Below are positions 26,127 to 40,900 of a DNA stretch of 64,000 nt, one piece after another (position 1 is the first letter of the stretch; each line of letters opens with the position of its first letter). Below the pieces are notes generated by a model that was not told where the DNA came from, searched no databases, and worked only from the letters and a program-made list of their open reading frames with translations. Where the stretch lies: contig OX328125.1 in NCBI GenBank assembly GCA_946811695.1, positions 95,222,260 through 95,286,259 of the forward strand. The letters run 5' to 3'. A program made the translations under genes and the position numbers. Source of the stretch: Gonocerus acuteangulatus. Its lineage: Eukaryota; Arthropoda; Insecta; Hemiptera; Coreidae.

Positions 26127-27519
26127 GGATATTCAAAATTTTGTGGGGCGTTTAAAGTTTTCTGAAAGTTTAGAAAATGTTTGCGGACCTTTCCATATTT
26201 TGTAGCATGTCCTCATTCATGTACAGGGCCTCCGCTAGGAGGGACAAGGAGGACAATTGGTAAGGGGAGGAATGTTTTTGTGAATGAACATGTAAGTATT
26301 TACATTTATTGGAACATATAAAGAATTTATGAGTTAAAGTTAAAAAGAACTCTCTTCTCCTTTCATCAAAATCACAAATGGTAATCCTTAAAACATGATT
26401 TGGCTTTAGATAAACACAAATAAAGTTCACATTTATCAGAGTAACCATATGTTTGGTTCTTGCAGTTTTCCATCCTGCATCTCATCTTCTGAGATACATC
26501 AGACAGTACATCCTCAAACAAATCATTCAAATCTGAGAAGGGACCATTAAAATCGTCGCCATTTACCTCTAAAACATTGGCTGAAAATACGCGAAGGTTC
26601 AGAAAGAACATTGTCGTCGACATCTTCATCATCCTCACTATCATTTGGTGCTGTGATTATATGAAAAATCTGTTTCTCCTCTCGCCATTATCGATCAGAT
26701 AATGGGATCCATCGCTCGAACCTCAGTACCAGATGCATGATGGTGACTACAGGAAACAAATGAACAACCACAAAAATTTACACAAAAAATAAAACTTCAA
26801 TAAAACAAACTTTCACTTCGTAAAATACACCACTAGTACTAAGGAGTACGATTTTTTTTAGGTCAGAATGGACGTTTTTAATAGTATTGTGGCCTTGCGA
26901 AACGGGTCCCCTCGGGGTGAGAAACGAGACTCCTGGTTTTGTCAACATTAACTTGTTTATTCCTTCTTCCACAGATCCCAGATAAACCTTCCAGACCCTT
27001 TGACACTTGTTGATGCTTACAGGGAACGAAAAACAATTCGAAAAAACTCGACTCTGAATGTAAAATATAATATGATGCCTGCAGGCATCACGATGCAACA
27101 AAGGGTTAATAGATGGGGGGAGGTTTAGGGGCCATTGAAGTTATTTGGGCAGAGGCCCGTAGTCCCTCTCGGAGGCCCTGCTCGTGTATCAAGTTTCTCA
27201 ATCAGAGGGCAAACTTCTCAACAGTTGCTCGAACATCTCTTTATTCATCCTCAGGAAATATTGATGAGCGTAGGTTTCAAACTCAGTTCACGAAGTGGGT
27301 TGGTCGCTTCTTCAAATAAGTCATCACCCACACTTTTTTTTCTGAAGAATGTTTAGTCGACACTGAAATTTTGTGCAGTGTGAGGGCCCCTTAAGTTTTA
27401 CTATTTTTAACATGATGCCCCAAAAATGCGCGAAAAATGTAGGGATGAAATAAAGTTGCTGACACTACTTAGTGAAGTTGTAATTCTGGAACTTTCTCCT
27501 ATAAGAAAAATTCGTGTGT

Positions 27520-27563
<44 letters not shown>

Positions 27564-27970
27564 TAAATAACGACATGATGTCGTATTCGGCATCTACATA
27601 GTAGATTTAGGGATCGGTGAAGGTTCAAAGAAATCCATCAATAATCTTCTTTCATAAATGCGACCTCAACTACTACGGAATTTACTAAAAAGGTTTTAAC
27701 ACCACAACGCCTTAAGGAAAGCTTGCATTTTCTATAATAATCCATTCTACCGTATAAAGGTACCTTTCACCGTTATCTAACCTCTCAGCAAGCTGGACCC
27801 CTATAATAGTTATTAGCTCATCTCTTATAGTATTCTCGTATTATCAAGCAATAGGTATTTCATTATGAATAAATGTAATCTGAGAAAACAGAATACAGAA
27901 GTAAATTAAAAAAGAAATGTTTTATATAAAATGAAAAAAATGAAAACATTAACATAGAGGAGGATGCTGA

Positions 27971-28035
<65 letters not shown>

Positions 28036-28871
28036 TATACTTTTTTCAACAATAGAATAGACAATAAACTGTTTTAGAGGTTTCAAGCGAACTTTTTTCT
28101 ATCGCTAATGTGGTTAAATGTTTAGAAAAACGTATTCACTATGACATAAAAAAAACGATGAGAAGAAGGAGAACTGTGCCTCACGGATGTGCAATCATTT
28201 CTGCATCTAGTGGATCGTGGTGGGTTTGAGGAAAAGAGCATTTTCGAAGTTTTATGCACTTACTCCTCCGATTAACATCGCCCTTGCGAAAATTTCTTCA
28301 GAATATTTTTTGTAGAAAAATTAGTAAGGTTTCGAATGGTCACCTTCCCCGATTTCCCAACTGTTTTCGAGATAATTACTAAAATCAGCGCTAATGGCCA
28401 AGACTTATGTTGATGCGCCCGAAGATGACGAAGATCCCAAAGCTTTTCATAGAGTTGTTCTATTAATAACAAATTTTTTTTCGGATAATCCTTATCTCCA
28501 AATGTAACCAAAATTTAAATATCTCAATTGACTCCAACGATTTTAAGAAAAAATACCGAAAATGAGTTAAAAACCTTTGTTCCCCACTTTTCTCCAAAAC
28601 GGTTACAGATATCGCCTTAAAAATGGTTTCATTCGTTTTCCTATGTCAAAGAACCAATAAAACGAGTACCTGCAGGTATATGAACTTAAAAACGTAAGCG
28701 TTACGTTTTGTTATTTTTTTTTTTTTGCGCGCGAATTTCGCTCCAAAAACAATGTTCCAGGGGAGGGATTCTGCTAGTTAGGAGAACTTGACCTTTAAAA
28801 TTAGATGACAGATTTTTGAACCAAATTTAATCAAAATCAGACCGTTTTTGAGCCTGTGAGAGAGCGACCAG

Positions 28872-28950
<79 letters not shown>

Positions 28951-31900
28951 TCTGGGGTTCTGAAACGTAAAATTTTCTAGTCGGAACTCCGGATTGCGTC
29001 ATGAGGTCTCAAGCGGGTTTCCTCCCTATGGAGGGAGAGAGGAGCCTTGCTTAAAATTCCGAACCATCCCTAGTGACATTTGGAAAGCTTTGAATAGAAA
29101 CAGTTAACTTTTTTTTTCAATATGTCGTCAAAAATGTAAACACCTACTCCTAACATCTCGAAGGGAAGCGAGATTTTAGGCGCTACAATGCACAGGAAAC
29201 TGACAATTACCAACCCTAAGAGGAAAATACTCGCTCCATTTCGTCGCCTTCCGCTTATTCGAAAGATAACCTTTATTTCAAACAGAAAGTAATAAAAACA
29301 TGCCTCTCGCCTACTTCTCATGTTTTTAAGGCCGAAAAAAAAATTCGCAGGGAAGAGAAAAACAAAAAACGATTAAAAACTGAGGCACCGCCTTCTCCGA
29401 ATGAGATAGCTTTATCAAAAATTGCAAAAGAACCATTTTTCCGGGAAACTTGACGAGGAGAAGCAAGTGAAACCATTTTTAAGGCCAAATCTCTGACAGA
29501 GAAAAGTGGACAAAAAAAATTGAATTTACTTGACAATTTTGTATACTTTCTTAAATATCTGGAAACCAGTTGGGAAATCGTGGTACATTTAAGGCGTCTA
29601 TTCAAACAAAAATCTGTTGTCTAATTTGAAAGGACAAGTTCGTTAAGCTGCAGAATCCGCCGACTGGAACATGGTTTTTGAAGCGAAATTCGCGCGAAAA
29701 AAATCGTTGCGCGTACTTCATATGCTTGCAAGTATTCGTTTTATAGGCTCCTTGGCCTAGGAAAACGAATGAAACCATTTTTAAGGCAATAGCTTTAACC
29801 GTTTTCGAGAAAATTGAAAAAATAGTTGTTGAATAACGTTTTTGGTTTGGGTACTTAGAATCATGGGATTCAGTTGAAACATTTTTTTCATGTTCAAATT
29901 TTATCAAAACTATTATGTTGAAATTTTGGTTACGTTTGGTGTTAAGGAAGGGTTAGAATAAAATATTTTATTAACAGACATGAAAAGCTTTGGGAACTTC
30001 GTATACTTTCCTTAATATCTCGAAAACGGTTGAGAATCTTGGTAAACGGAAGGTTACAATTCGAAAGCATACTAAATGCTCTACAAAAAAGACCTGAAGA
30101 AAGTTTTGATTAGGCGACGTCAATCAGAGAAATAAGTGCTTAAACTTTGACATAATTGATTTCGTTTATTCGAACAGTTCTATTTGTCTGTTTTTATTCC
30201 TTGTTGTTTTTTTTTTTGTTTTTTTACGGCGCATCTACTTCTAGGTCATTGGCGCCGACATCCAGGGTACAGCGAGGAATTTTCCCAACGAGCCCTGAGA
30301 TGAGAAAATTCCTGCCGGAGGTGGGGATCGAACCCACCATCTCCCGCTTATGAATCCAAGGCGCTAACCATTAGACCACGGGAGACCCCTTTATTCCTTG
30401 TTATTTTAGCACTTTCCTCCGAAGGAAAGTAGCTATTGAGGTTGGACTCATGACGGAATTTTTGAAAAATTTCTTCAAATCTTTATCGATCCTACCTAGT
30501 AGACACCGAAAATGACCCCCGTTAAAATTTATATATATCTATATATATATATATATGCATATATATATATATATGTGTCTGTTAACACGATAGCGGCCAG
30601 AGTTTTTGTTTTTTCGTCACGAAACTTGGTATATAGCATTCAATTAGCAAACGATTGAACGAGTTCGTTAACCACCAAAGTCGGTCCACCGGAAGAGGGG
30701 GTTTACCCCGAACCCAAAACACTAATTTGACTATGTCAGCCGTAATATTTGTTATATTTCAACGAAACTTGGTATTCGTAGTGGTAATATAGAGAGAAAA
30801 GTGAGATATAAAAATGAACTAAATCGGTTCATTACAAGGGGGGGTTTACTCCGGACCCACAATACCAATTCGCCACTACCAGCCGTGATTTTTGGTATAT
30901 TTCGATGAAACTCGGTATTCGTAGTGGTAATCAACAGGTAAATAACTGTTGTAAAAATAAACTAAATCGGTTCATTATGAGGGGGGGTTTACTCCGGACC
31001 CACAATACCAATTCGCCACTACCAGCCGTGATTTTTGGTATATTTCGACGAAACTCGGTATTCGTAGTGGTAATCTACAGGTAAATATATGTTGTAAAAA
31101 TAAACTAAATCGGTTCATTAGAAGGGGGGGTTTACTCTTGACCCAAATTCTTAATATACTCATACCGGTCGTAATTTCTTTCTGCTGTATTGTAACGAAA
31201 CGCGGTATACGTCGTGGGTAACTCATGAGAAAGAAGTGTTGTAAAAATGAGCTGAATCGGTCAATCGGAAAGCGGGGGTTTAATTTGTAATATATTTCAA
31301 TAGAAAAGCCCGTCAGACGTAGGTTCACAAAGCCGCCGCAAGGAGCGCTTTCTACCACTAGAGTGACTGTATCCTTTTCCTGCGTTAGATCAAAATACGA
31401 TAATATGAGGTTTTTTGTATTTATTACGTAGTGTAATAGGTAACATATGTAAACATAACTCTGGAAGCAAATTAATAATTGATCAGTTACTCATTACAAA
31501 TTTAAAAGAGAACTATTTATGTTTTTATTTTATTTATGTAGGATATTTTAAGCAAATTGTTCTGGAAAGCAGTCTACACTAGCCAAATTCTGAGGAAAGT
31601 GCTTAGTTATGCAGCTCCTGCGTGACGGACTTTTTTTAATTGCTTATAGTTGGATAATGTATTTGATAATAAAACCCATTAAGTAAAATAAGAAGAACCA
31701 ATTTATTGTGAGAAATATAGCTTTCAAAGAGAGTGAGGGGGCCTTTCTGGGGTTGGCTGTCCCATTCAGGTAAGATCATAAAACCTTTTCGTCGAACCAA
31801 AGTAATAACTGTTCCTATTTTAATCTTTTCGAATTAGACCAGGGATAAGAGCCGAACCGCGCTTTGATGACGCAGTTCCTGCGAGTCGGACTTTCTACAA

Positions 31901-34900
31901 TAATGGTTCTTATGCAATTTTTGATAGAGCGATCATATTCGGAGAAATCAGTTCTTAAAATTCCAAAGAGTTGGTGCCGTTATTTTAATGCCAACAACGT
32001 TTTACTCAGTTACTTTTTTATTTTATTTTTTTTTAATTGAATTTGACAGTAACATCACATATAATTTTTTTTTTTATTTTTGATTATATTCTTAATTATT
32101 TTTAATATTATTTCTTCTAACGCCTAGTGTGTTCTATCCACCTACATATGTATGTGTGTAAATTTTACAGATAGCCAAAGCCGAGGCGGGAATAAAAAAT
32201 AAAATAAAAAAAAATTAGTAATTCTTGAAATCTAACTAATATAATTATTATTCCTAAAACCTCTATATTTTACATTTCAAAAAACAGACATGTTCTAATT
32301 TCTAGATTGCTCAAGCAAAAGCTGAAATGTTATAAAGAGACCACAGAACTACAGGAAGTAAAAGAATAAACTTAAAAAGAGCAATGTACTGTTTTGTTTA
32401 TCAAAGAAAAACACGTTTAGGGTTAGCTTAGCGGGAATATCAAGTAATAAAACTCTCTCTGTTTTATGGGAGTGTGCCAAAAAAAAAAAAAAAAAAAAAA
32501 AGGAAAGACCCAATTTTGATAAAGAAATCGGAGGCAGTTATCTCTGGCCTTGGTCCATTCAGACTGATAAGCGTCAAAAGACTAATTTTAAAACTTATGT
32601 TTTTGCATGGTATCTTTATAATGGAAGAACAAAGCTTCTGAGCAGGCTTTATTTAATTTTCATAGAATCTTTCTCGATATCACTGGTCGTTCGAATTGCT
32701 GGTTGATAATAAACCGAATTGCTGGATCTTTGTCTTTTTGGCGTGTTTCAGTATTATGATTACATCTGGTGTGATTTGCATATGATGTTCATGTTTACTC
32801 TTCAATAGAACAAAACCAATACTTCCGACTTCCCGAAAAGCACCGGAAGTGATCCTATCACGGCCGCCACATCTCAGAGCCGGGCCCAGGACCAGATCAC
32901 GGGCCCCCACTTCTCAGAGCCAGAATGAAAATTCTAGTACTTTGCTATAGGACTTTGGACATTTTAAAATTATTTTCATCATGAGTGTTGAGCTAAACGA
33001 GAATAAAAGCCGACAATCGGTGCAGCAAAGGTCACTTTCGGTACTTGTAGTTTTATTACGACTCCTAATGAAATATACTATTCTGGGACTGCACTTGTTT
33101 TGTCGTTTGTGTACATTAAAAAAAAAAAAGATCCCATTCCAATAAATATAGGCTACGCCCGTCTATATTTCTAAACCTCATTCTTTTTACAAGGCCGTAA
33201 CCTATACATTTTTCCAATTAGCGAGGCCTGGCCCGCACCCTGGAGAGCCCGGGCCCTTGACAACCGTACCCGGCAGTCCCCCCCCCCCCGTGGCGGCCCT
33301 GGATCCTATCAAAAGTTAAACCACAAATGACCCAACATTTCCAGGGATTTTTATCGTGGTTCTTCCCTCCCTCCATAGGAAACCCGCTTATGAGGTTGAC
33401 CTCATGACGCAATCCGGAAGTGCCGACTAGAAAACTTCACGTTCCAGAACCCATAGTTCATGAAATTAACGGGTTTTCAAATTGTGTGTGTGTGTTAATT
33501 TGGTAAAAAAAGCCTTTTAACTTAAGGGATCAAGTTCGTTAAAGAGCAGAATCTGCCTACCGGAACATCGTTTTATGGACGAAATTCGCGTGAAACAAAA
33601 TGTTGCGCATACGTTAAGATATTTGAATTTTGGTTACATTTGGAGTTAAGGATGTATTCGAAAAAAAAAATCTTCATTAAGACACATGAGCAGTTTTAGG
33701 ATTACTCATATTTTCTTAAATGTCCTTAAAACGGTTGGTAAATCGACAGTAACCATTCGAATGCTTAATAATTGTCCGATAAAAACGTTTCTAAAGTAAT
33801 GGGCCGGTCAAATTCGGAAAATTCCAGATTCGGCTAGATTTTTCGGAGAAAAAAACGTCTGATCTTAAGGCACAAATCTGTATTTGAGGCTACACGTTTA
33901 CAGCCTTTTTCAACACTAAAAAATGCCTAGGGGGAGGGAGGATGACCAAGATGACATTTAGGTAGCCATGGCTAAATGTATTGAAGAAGGCTTTTTGTAA
34001 AGTTTTTGTATACTGTATACATAATTATACATAAGGAGGCCATAATGTGAATGTTAAGGCATAAGCACCCACCAGCGTTGTGTTTTTTCTTTGGAAAAAA
34101 GGAAAGGCATTAGCCCTATCCTGGCTAAATCAGGGTGTTAACCTGCAGATAACCCGTCCCAAAAATCTCTGATGTGTATAAGTGGACGTTAACATTTAAA
34201 TATCCCCAAATATACTCAGTTCTAGCAATCTCTTTTCGCGTAATACTTTACATAAAGATTGAAAAAAAGTATAGGAATCTTGGAGAATAATAATATAAAA
34301 ATCTAGAGTCACTGCCACTTATCAACACATCCTTACTCCATAAAATGCGAATTTTGATAAGATAATTTCCAACAGCCAGCGGAGTCTAACAGTATCACAG
34401 CGGTTTCCCATTACATAACATTGTTATGTAACAATTTCTGCATAATAGCAAGTTTCCTTGCCGAGTGCCAATCGATGTTATAACCTGCATACTTAAAACC
34501 TTCAGTGTAAACAGATATCGAAGTAAGTGTCTTGTCAGTTGGTCAGGTCGTTCTCACATTATGTCTTGTTGGATTTACATCAGTATTTATTTTCATTCAA
34601 TAATAGAATTTTAGTTAATATCTATGCAGTTAATAAGGAGATTCTGGATATTCGCCTTTTTTCAGAAATGAATGTCCTATTGAGAGGCAAGTATATTGCT
34701 CCATTATCCAGGAAAAGTTAATTTTACCCGTCTGAGAGAATCATGTGATTTAGAGGGCACACATTGTTAGAGGTAATACCATAATAATCATTTCAAAGAA
34801 GAATTAAATGTAAAAGTTGCTGGGGGAAGGTACTTATACCTAGTGGCCTATATATTGATTTTCTAAGGGCAAGTCCCCAGTAACCTCCCTCCATAGTGGA

Positions 34901-37900
34901 CAAATTATGAATACAATCTAGTACAATAAACAAAGATCTCATTGTTTATATTTTGTTTTGAAGGAAATTTAACAACAGACAATAAAAATGGCGATGGGAA
35001 AATCATTTAGAGTATATGAGCGTGACAACAATTCTAGTCCATACAGCATACTGCTAGAACAAAGAAGTAAGGATTCTTGTTTGCTACTGGAGTCAGATGT
35101 AATTGTACAGCTTTCATCCCAAGAGAGAGAAACTATTAAAAGGCAATATTCTAAAGTTCTAGATGCTTATGGTTCATTGGGAATCCTTCAAATAAATATT
35201 GCAAATGAAGTTTTGCAGTACTTAATTATGATTACAGGATGTATTTCCTTAGGTAAAATATCCGATACTGAAATATTCCGAATAACACAAACTTCATTTT
35301 TATCTTTGAGAAAGCAACATCAAGATGAGGAACATATATCTGAAGTTAAAAAGATCCTAAACTCCGGGACATTTTACTTCTCATGGTGCTCAAGTGGTGA
35401 TGCTGTAGATATAACACTGTGTGCCCAAAGGAGGACAAAAACCAGAGAAACTGATAATAGATTTTTCTGGAATAGAACATTGCATTTGCCATTCATACAG
35501 TTTGGAATTGATACGACCTCTTGGTTGCAGAAAGTGATGTGTGGCAGTGTCGAGATCAGGACTGTTTACGTAGGCGCTCGTCAAGGAAAAGCTGTGATAA
35601 TTTCTCGTTTGAGTTCTGAAAGGACTGGAACGAGATTCCACGTTCGGGGTGTCAATGACGAAGGTCATGTAGCCAATTTTGTTGAGACTGAGCAGGCCAT
35701 ATACATGGAGGATTCTGTTGCGTCGTACGTCCAAACAAGAGGTTCTGTCCCTCTGTTTTGGGAGCAGACAGGAGTTCAAGTCGGGCAGCATAAAGTGAAA
35801 ATGTCGAGGGGTCCAGAAGCTTCTGCTGCAGCTTTTGATAGGCATATATGCCTAATTAAAGAACGTTATGGTCATCAAACAATAGTGAATCTATTGGGTA
35901 CCAGTCAAGTAGGGAGCAAGGAATCTGAGGGAATACTGTCAAATTTGTTTGTACAACAATTAAAAACATCGAAACACACTGATATACAGCAAATAGTATT
36001 CGATTATCATCAAGAAATGAAAGCAAATCCTAAAAACATAAATAAGCTGAAAGAGAAATTAGAACAATTTTTTAAGTCTTATTCTGCTTTTTATATGAAA
36101 GGCAATGAAGTGTTAAGTCAGCAGAGTGGTACAATAAGGACAAACTGTTTGGATTGTTTAGATAGAACTAACTGTGTACAAACATTTATAGGATTGCAAG
36201 TCCTTGGTAAACAACTCGAAATGTTGGATTTGAACGAAAAGCAACAATCCGTTACAAGATTTGAAGAAGTATTCAAACAGATGTGGGTAGACAATGGTAA
36301 TGAAATAAGTAAAATATACGCTGGTACAGGAGCCATACAGGGAGGTTCAAAATTTATGGATGGAGCAAGATCTGCTGCAAGAACAATCCAAAACAATTTA
36401 TTAGATAATAGCAAACAAGAAGCCATAGACATACTTCTACTTGGAAAAGCACTAAATAGCAACTTAGCTGATAGAGCTAGAACGTTATTAGGCAGTTATC
36501 TTCATCATCTTTCAAACAATATTTTATCCGAAATGTGTGATAGATATAGTGATTATACAAATAAAGTTCCTATAAGGTTAGGTGTAGGTACGTACAATGT
36601 AAATGGAGGAAAGCATTTCAGGAGTGTGGCTTACAAGGATGTTTCACTCTCAGATTGGTTGCTAGATGCACACACTACTGCAGATAATTCAAAAGAGATA
36701 GACTTATATGCTATAGGGTTTGAAGAAATAGTCGACCTAAATGCTAGTAACATAATGGCTGTTAGTTCGGAAAATGCAAAAACATGGGCAGAGGAACTAC
36801 AAAAAGTATTATCGAGAGACAGGAAGTATATAATTGTTACTTATATTCAGTTAGTTGGAGTTTGCCTCTTTTTGTTTATACGTCTCGAACTAGCACCCTT
36901 CCTTCGAGATGTGGCTATTGATTCAGTGAAAACAGGCTTTGGTGGAGCAACAGGGAACAAGGGAGGAGTGGCGATTCGCTGTACGTTGTATAATACATCT
37001 ATGACGTTTTTGTGTGCTCATTTTGCTGCAGGCCAATCTCAAGTCAATGAGAGAAATTCAGATTATAACGAAATATGTAAGAAAATAACTTTTCCTCTTG
37101 GATCCAATTTGAAATCTCAAGACTACATTATATGGTGTGGAGACTTCAATTATCGCATAGATATGGATAAAGAAGAATTAAAAGAACTTTTAAAGGAAAA
37201 CAAACTTGACATAGTTTTTCAATATGATCAATTGAAAGTACAAAAGGACTCAGGAAATGTGTTTCATAACTACATAGAAGCAGATATAACATTTCCACCG
37301 ACTTATAAGTATGATCTCTTTTCAGATGACTATGATACAAGTGAAAAATGTCGAGCACCAGCTTGGACAGATAGAATTTTATGGAAACGAAGATGTCATT
37401 TAGACGAAATCCCCGATGACTGGAATAATGGGAACATTGTTTTCTACGGAAGAGCCGAATTGAAACAAAGTGATCACCGTCCTGTTTTTGGAGTCATCGA
37501 CATTGAAGTCCATGAAGTAGACGAAGAGAAACAAGAGGAGATATTTACACAAGTTATAAAATCGTCAGGCCCACCTGATGCAACTGTAATTATTCATTCC
37601 ATAAATAAAAGTTTATATTCAGACGAAAGTTTTAAAACTTGTCTTCTTGATAATTTATCTCAATATGGCGAGGTGGTAATAATGAGACAAGTTGAAGATT
37701 TGATCTACATAGTATTTAAGGACTGTTATGCGGCAATGCTGGCAGGACAAAGCGGACAAACTGTCATTGAAGGTGTTGTTTACAAAGTAAGTTATAGGAC
37801 AGTCGACTGGGAAAAGAGGATTCTGGAACAAATAAACCTCTGCCAGAACAACACAATAGCACTTTGTCCGTATTCTGCTAAATCCACAGAGGAGCTGAGT

Positions 37901-40900
37901 TCTGCAAAGACGCCAGTAGATAAAATGCCTCCTTCGCGTCCGCCTGCTCCCATAGTGAAAGCAAAAGCAGTAGTCGTAAGTGTTCCGCCTTCCCCGAAGA
38001 GGCAACCTAAACCTTCGAGAGAACTATCCAGTGATTCGAGTGGAGATGAATACAGAGGGTCCGCACCTCCTACAGGTCCTCCTCCACCAATACCAGGTTC
38101 GGGACCTCCTCCACCCATTCCTCCACGCACCAATGTCCCTCCCCCTGTTCCATCACGGCCTAAGTAGATCTGGAAATGGCATGTCAATTAATTTGTAAGT
38201 GCTTAAAGAAAATAATTAAAATTTCTCATTGTGCAAGCATATATACATCCACTAGAAGAAGGGTAACGTTGGTACTCTACTGTATAAATTTATATTTTTG
38301 ATGTCAAAATGTTTAGAGGTGAAGACTTATATAATTAAGAATCATAAAAAGCATATATTGAAAAATGATGCTAGAATGATCTAACTTATATCATTTAAAT
38401 ATGAGTGTGTATACTATATCATTTGTTATAGAAATTAAAAATTTCTTTAGAAAAACACATTTAAATTTGCTTAAATGGACCAATTTTTCTTTAGTATTAT
38501 TTTATCATCAACCGTTATAAATACATTTAAAATAGTGCACAAATAATAAATTAACTTTTTATTGCAAATTTTTTTTTTTTTAGAAAACAATTCTAAGTAA
38601 TTATTAAATTCTTAATAGCTTTAAGATCTTAAGTATGATAATGAAAATGACTCTTAAACTCGTTGATTTTGTTCTGATCAAATGTTTTTATTAACCTGAA
38701 GTGACGACAATTATTGGGCAAAGGACAAAACAATTGCCCAATCTTTACAAAAACAAATCTCACAACTAAAGAATAAAATTGTTGGAAATATTTTAAAATG
38801 TAAAATGAGCATTGATGCATCATATTGTGAGACTGTTGAAAATGGTTATATTTGGCTGCCAATTTTTATGGCTGCCTGTAGTAAAAAAAAAAGAAGAAAA
38901 AAAAAGCACTTATAATATATATGCTGAAGTACTTATATACGCTGATGTAGGGGTTGTCAATATCTACTTGTTTCGATGTGAGTGTACTTGCATAGCCTAT
39001 GTTTTATCAATAAAAGCACCATAAAATCTATCCAAAGTAGAATCACTGCAATCAATTTATTTAAAATAAAACAATTTTTTCTCTGATAATAAATATGAAG
39101 GGTTTAGAGTGTGTTTCCCAGGAACTTCGTGCCAGAAAATTCTAGCAAGGAGTTTGCTATTTGTGCAATTATTCCCTCACAAAATTATATCTGATATTTT
39201 TATATAATATCAGTTATAACAGAAGTAATATTTGTAAAGCCTTAAAGAAAATCTTTCATTGGGCTAAAAACAATAACATGTCGAGATGCACTGGCTTTAT
39301 TTTATGGAATAATTTTGCGCTTCTTAGGCACTATAAATAAACTTAACAATTGAAATTGCTCCCAACCCTTTATAAAAATGTTAGCTATTCATTTTGTGAA
39401 ATACATTTTACTGTATTTAATGTCGATATAGTAATTACAGGCCTCAAACCACTTCTACTTTCACTGTTTATAATATATCTGATTTATATATTTTTTAAAA
39501 AGTTATTTGCATATAATATGTGCAAATAGATTTGTAGTCTTACATAAAGTATCAACACTATAAATTTTAGTTTGTTAATTAAAATTTGTGTTACGTTTCT
39601 CTTGTTGATGGATTATAGACGTAATATTTAGAAAAAGTTACCGATGATTAGTAGATAATATTGTTTCTGTTGTTAATATCAATAATTTAGTAAGCTGTTA
39701 CTACTTGAATAGTTTTATTGTGATAAATGAAAACTGCATTTATTTATTTAAATGTATATTGTACCAAAATACTGAAGCTTGTTAGGCCTTGGTTTATTCT
39801 AATGTATATTGTTATGTGTAATCCCTCTGGGATTCGTTAGCCAAAGAGATAATATAAAACGAATAAAGAAGTAAATTTGTGTAAACCAGTTGGTCAATTT
39901 GTTGCCTCAAACCCATTTTAACTTTAACTTTTCAGGTCAGCGGTGACATTCGCTCAGTGGTAGATCACTTGACCCGGGAGCGCACTAAAGATTTTTTCTT
40001 CTAGTGACGTTCGAGGATGGGAGTCAGGATTGCAGCCCACCCCTAGGCTCACCAAGACTTTAATGGGTACATGCAAAGGGGAAACTCCGGTGCATGGTAT
40101 CTCCCTAGTGTGCCGTAGGGTTAGAATCAGACACATCTACAGTATCTGGGCCTAAGTGGCCAGTTAAGGAATTGTTCTTTTTTCAGGTCACTTCAAATCA
40201 ACACAGTTTTAAAATAGATTTTACCTCTAAATCTCATATTTTCACATAAGGAAAAATACCAAATTTAAAATTTTAACGAATGTTTATTGTTTCCTAAATT
40301 TTTTTATTTTTTTATTTATTTATTTTATTATACTGCCTCTACCCTGCTGGGTCATTGGCAGTGCGGTCAGTTAAAAGTCTAATGTCTTTGTAAATGTTGA
40401 TTGTTTTAAGAAATGTGAGGAGTTTTTGAATTGTTTTTTCGTCGTCTTGTAAAATGTCTTGCAGTGTCTCAGTTATCTTGAGGGATAGTCAGAGATGGTC
40501 GTATTTGTGGCAATGTATTAGTATGTGTTCTACAGTGTTTTGTGTGTCACATGTGGTGCACGTTGGGTGATGGAGATTGTTAAGTAGGTAGCTGTAGGTC
40601 AGTGCAGTGTGTCCTATCCTAAGTCTTGTCAAAACGGTCTCATCTCGTCTGGAATGTCGATGAGCTGTTGTCCAAGTGTCAGTATTCTTTTTGATTCTTG
40701 CGATTTGTGTGCGTTGGGATCCGAACCATGTGAGGTTCCATTTTGATCTTACGACGTTTTTTAAATGACTCTTTACGTCTTCTTTTGTGGCCTCATTGAT
40801 TATTGTTGCTTCCGTTCCTGTCCGTGCGTAATTAGCTTGTTTGTCTGCTTGTTCATTGAGTGAGATCCCGCAATGTGATGGCACCCACATAAATGATATT

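Noticed and set aside
25920..26205. Proteins with Y-I repeats
   Set aside because: They are translations of a (TA)n microsatellite.
35390..38187. Open frames antisense to synaptojanin
   Set aside because: They are shadows of the codon usage and proline-rich end of synaptojanin; no domain is recognised.
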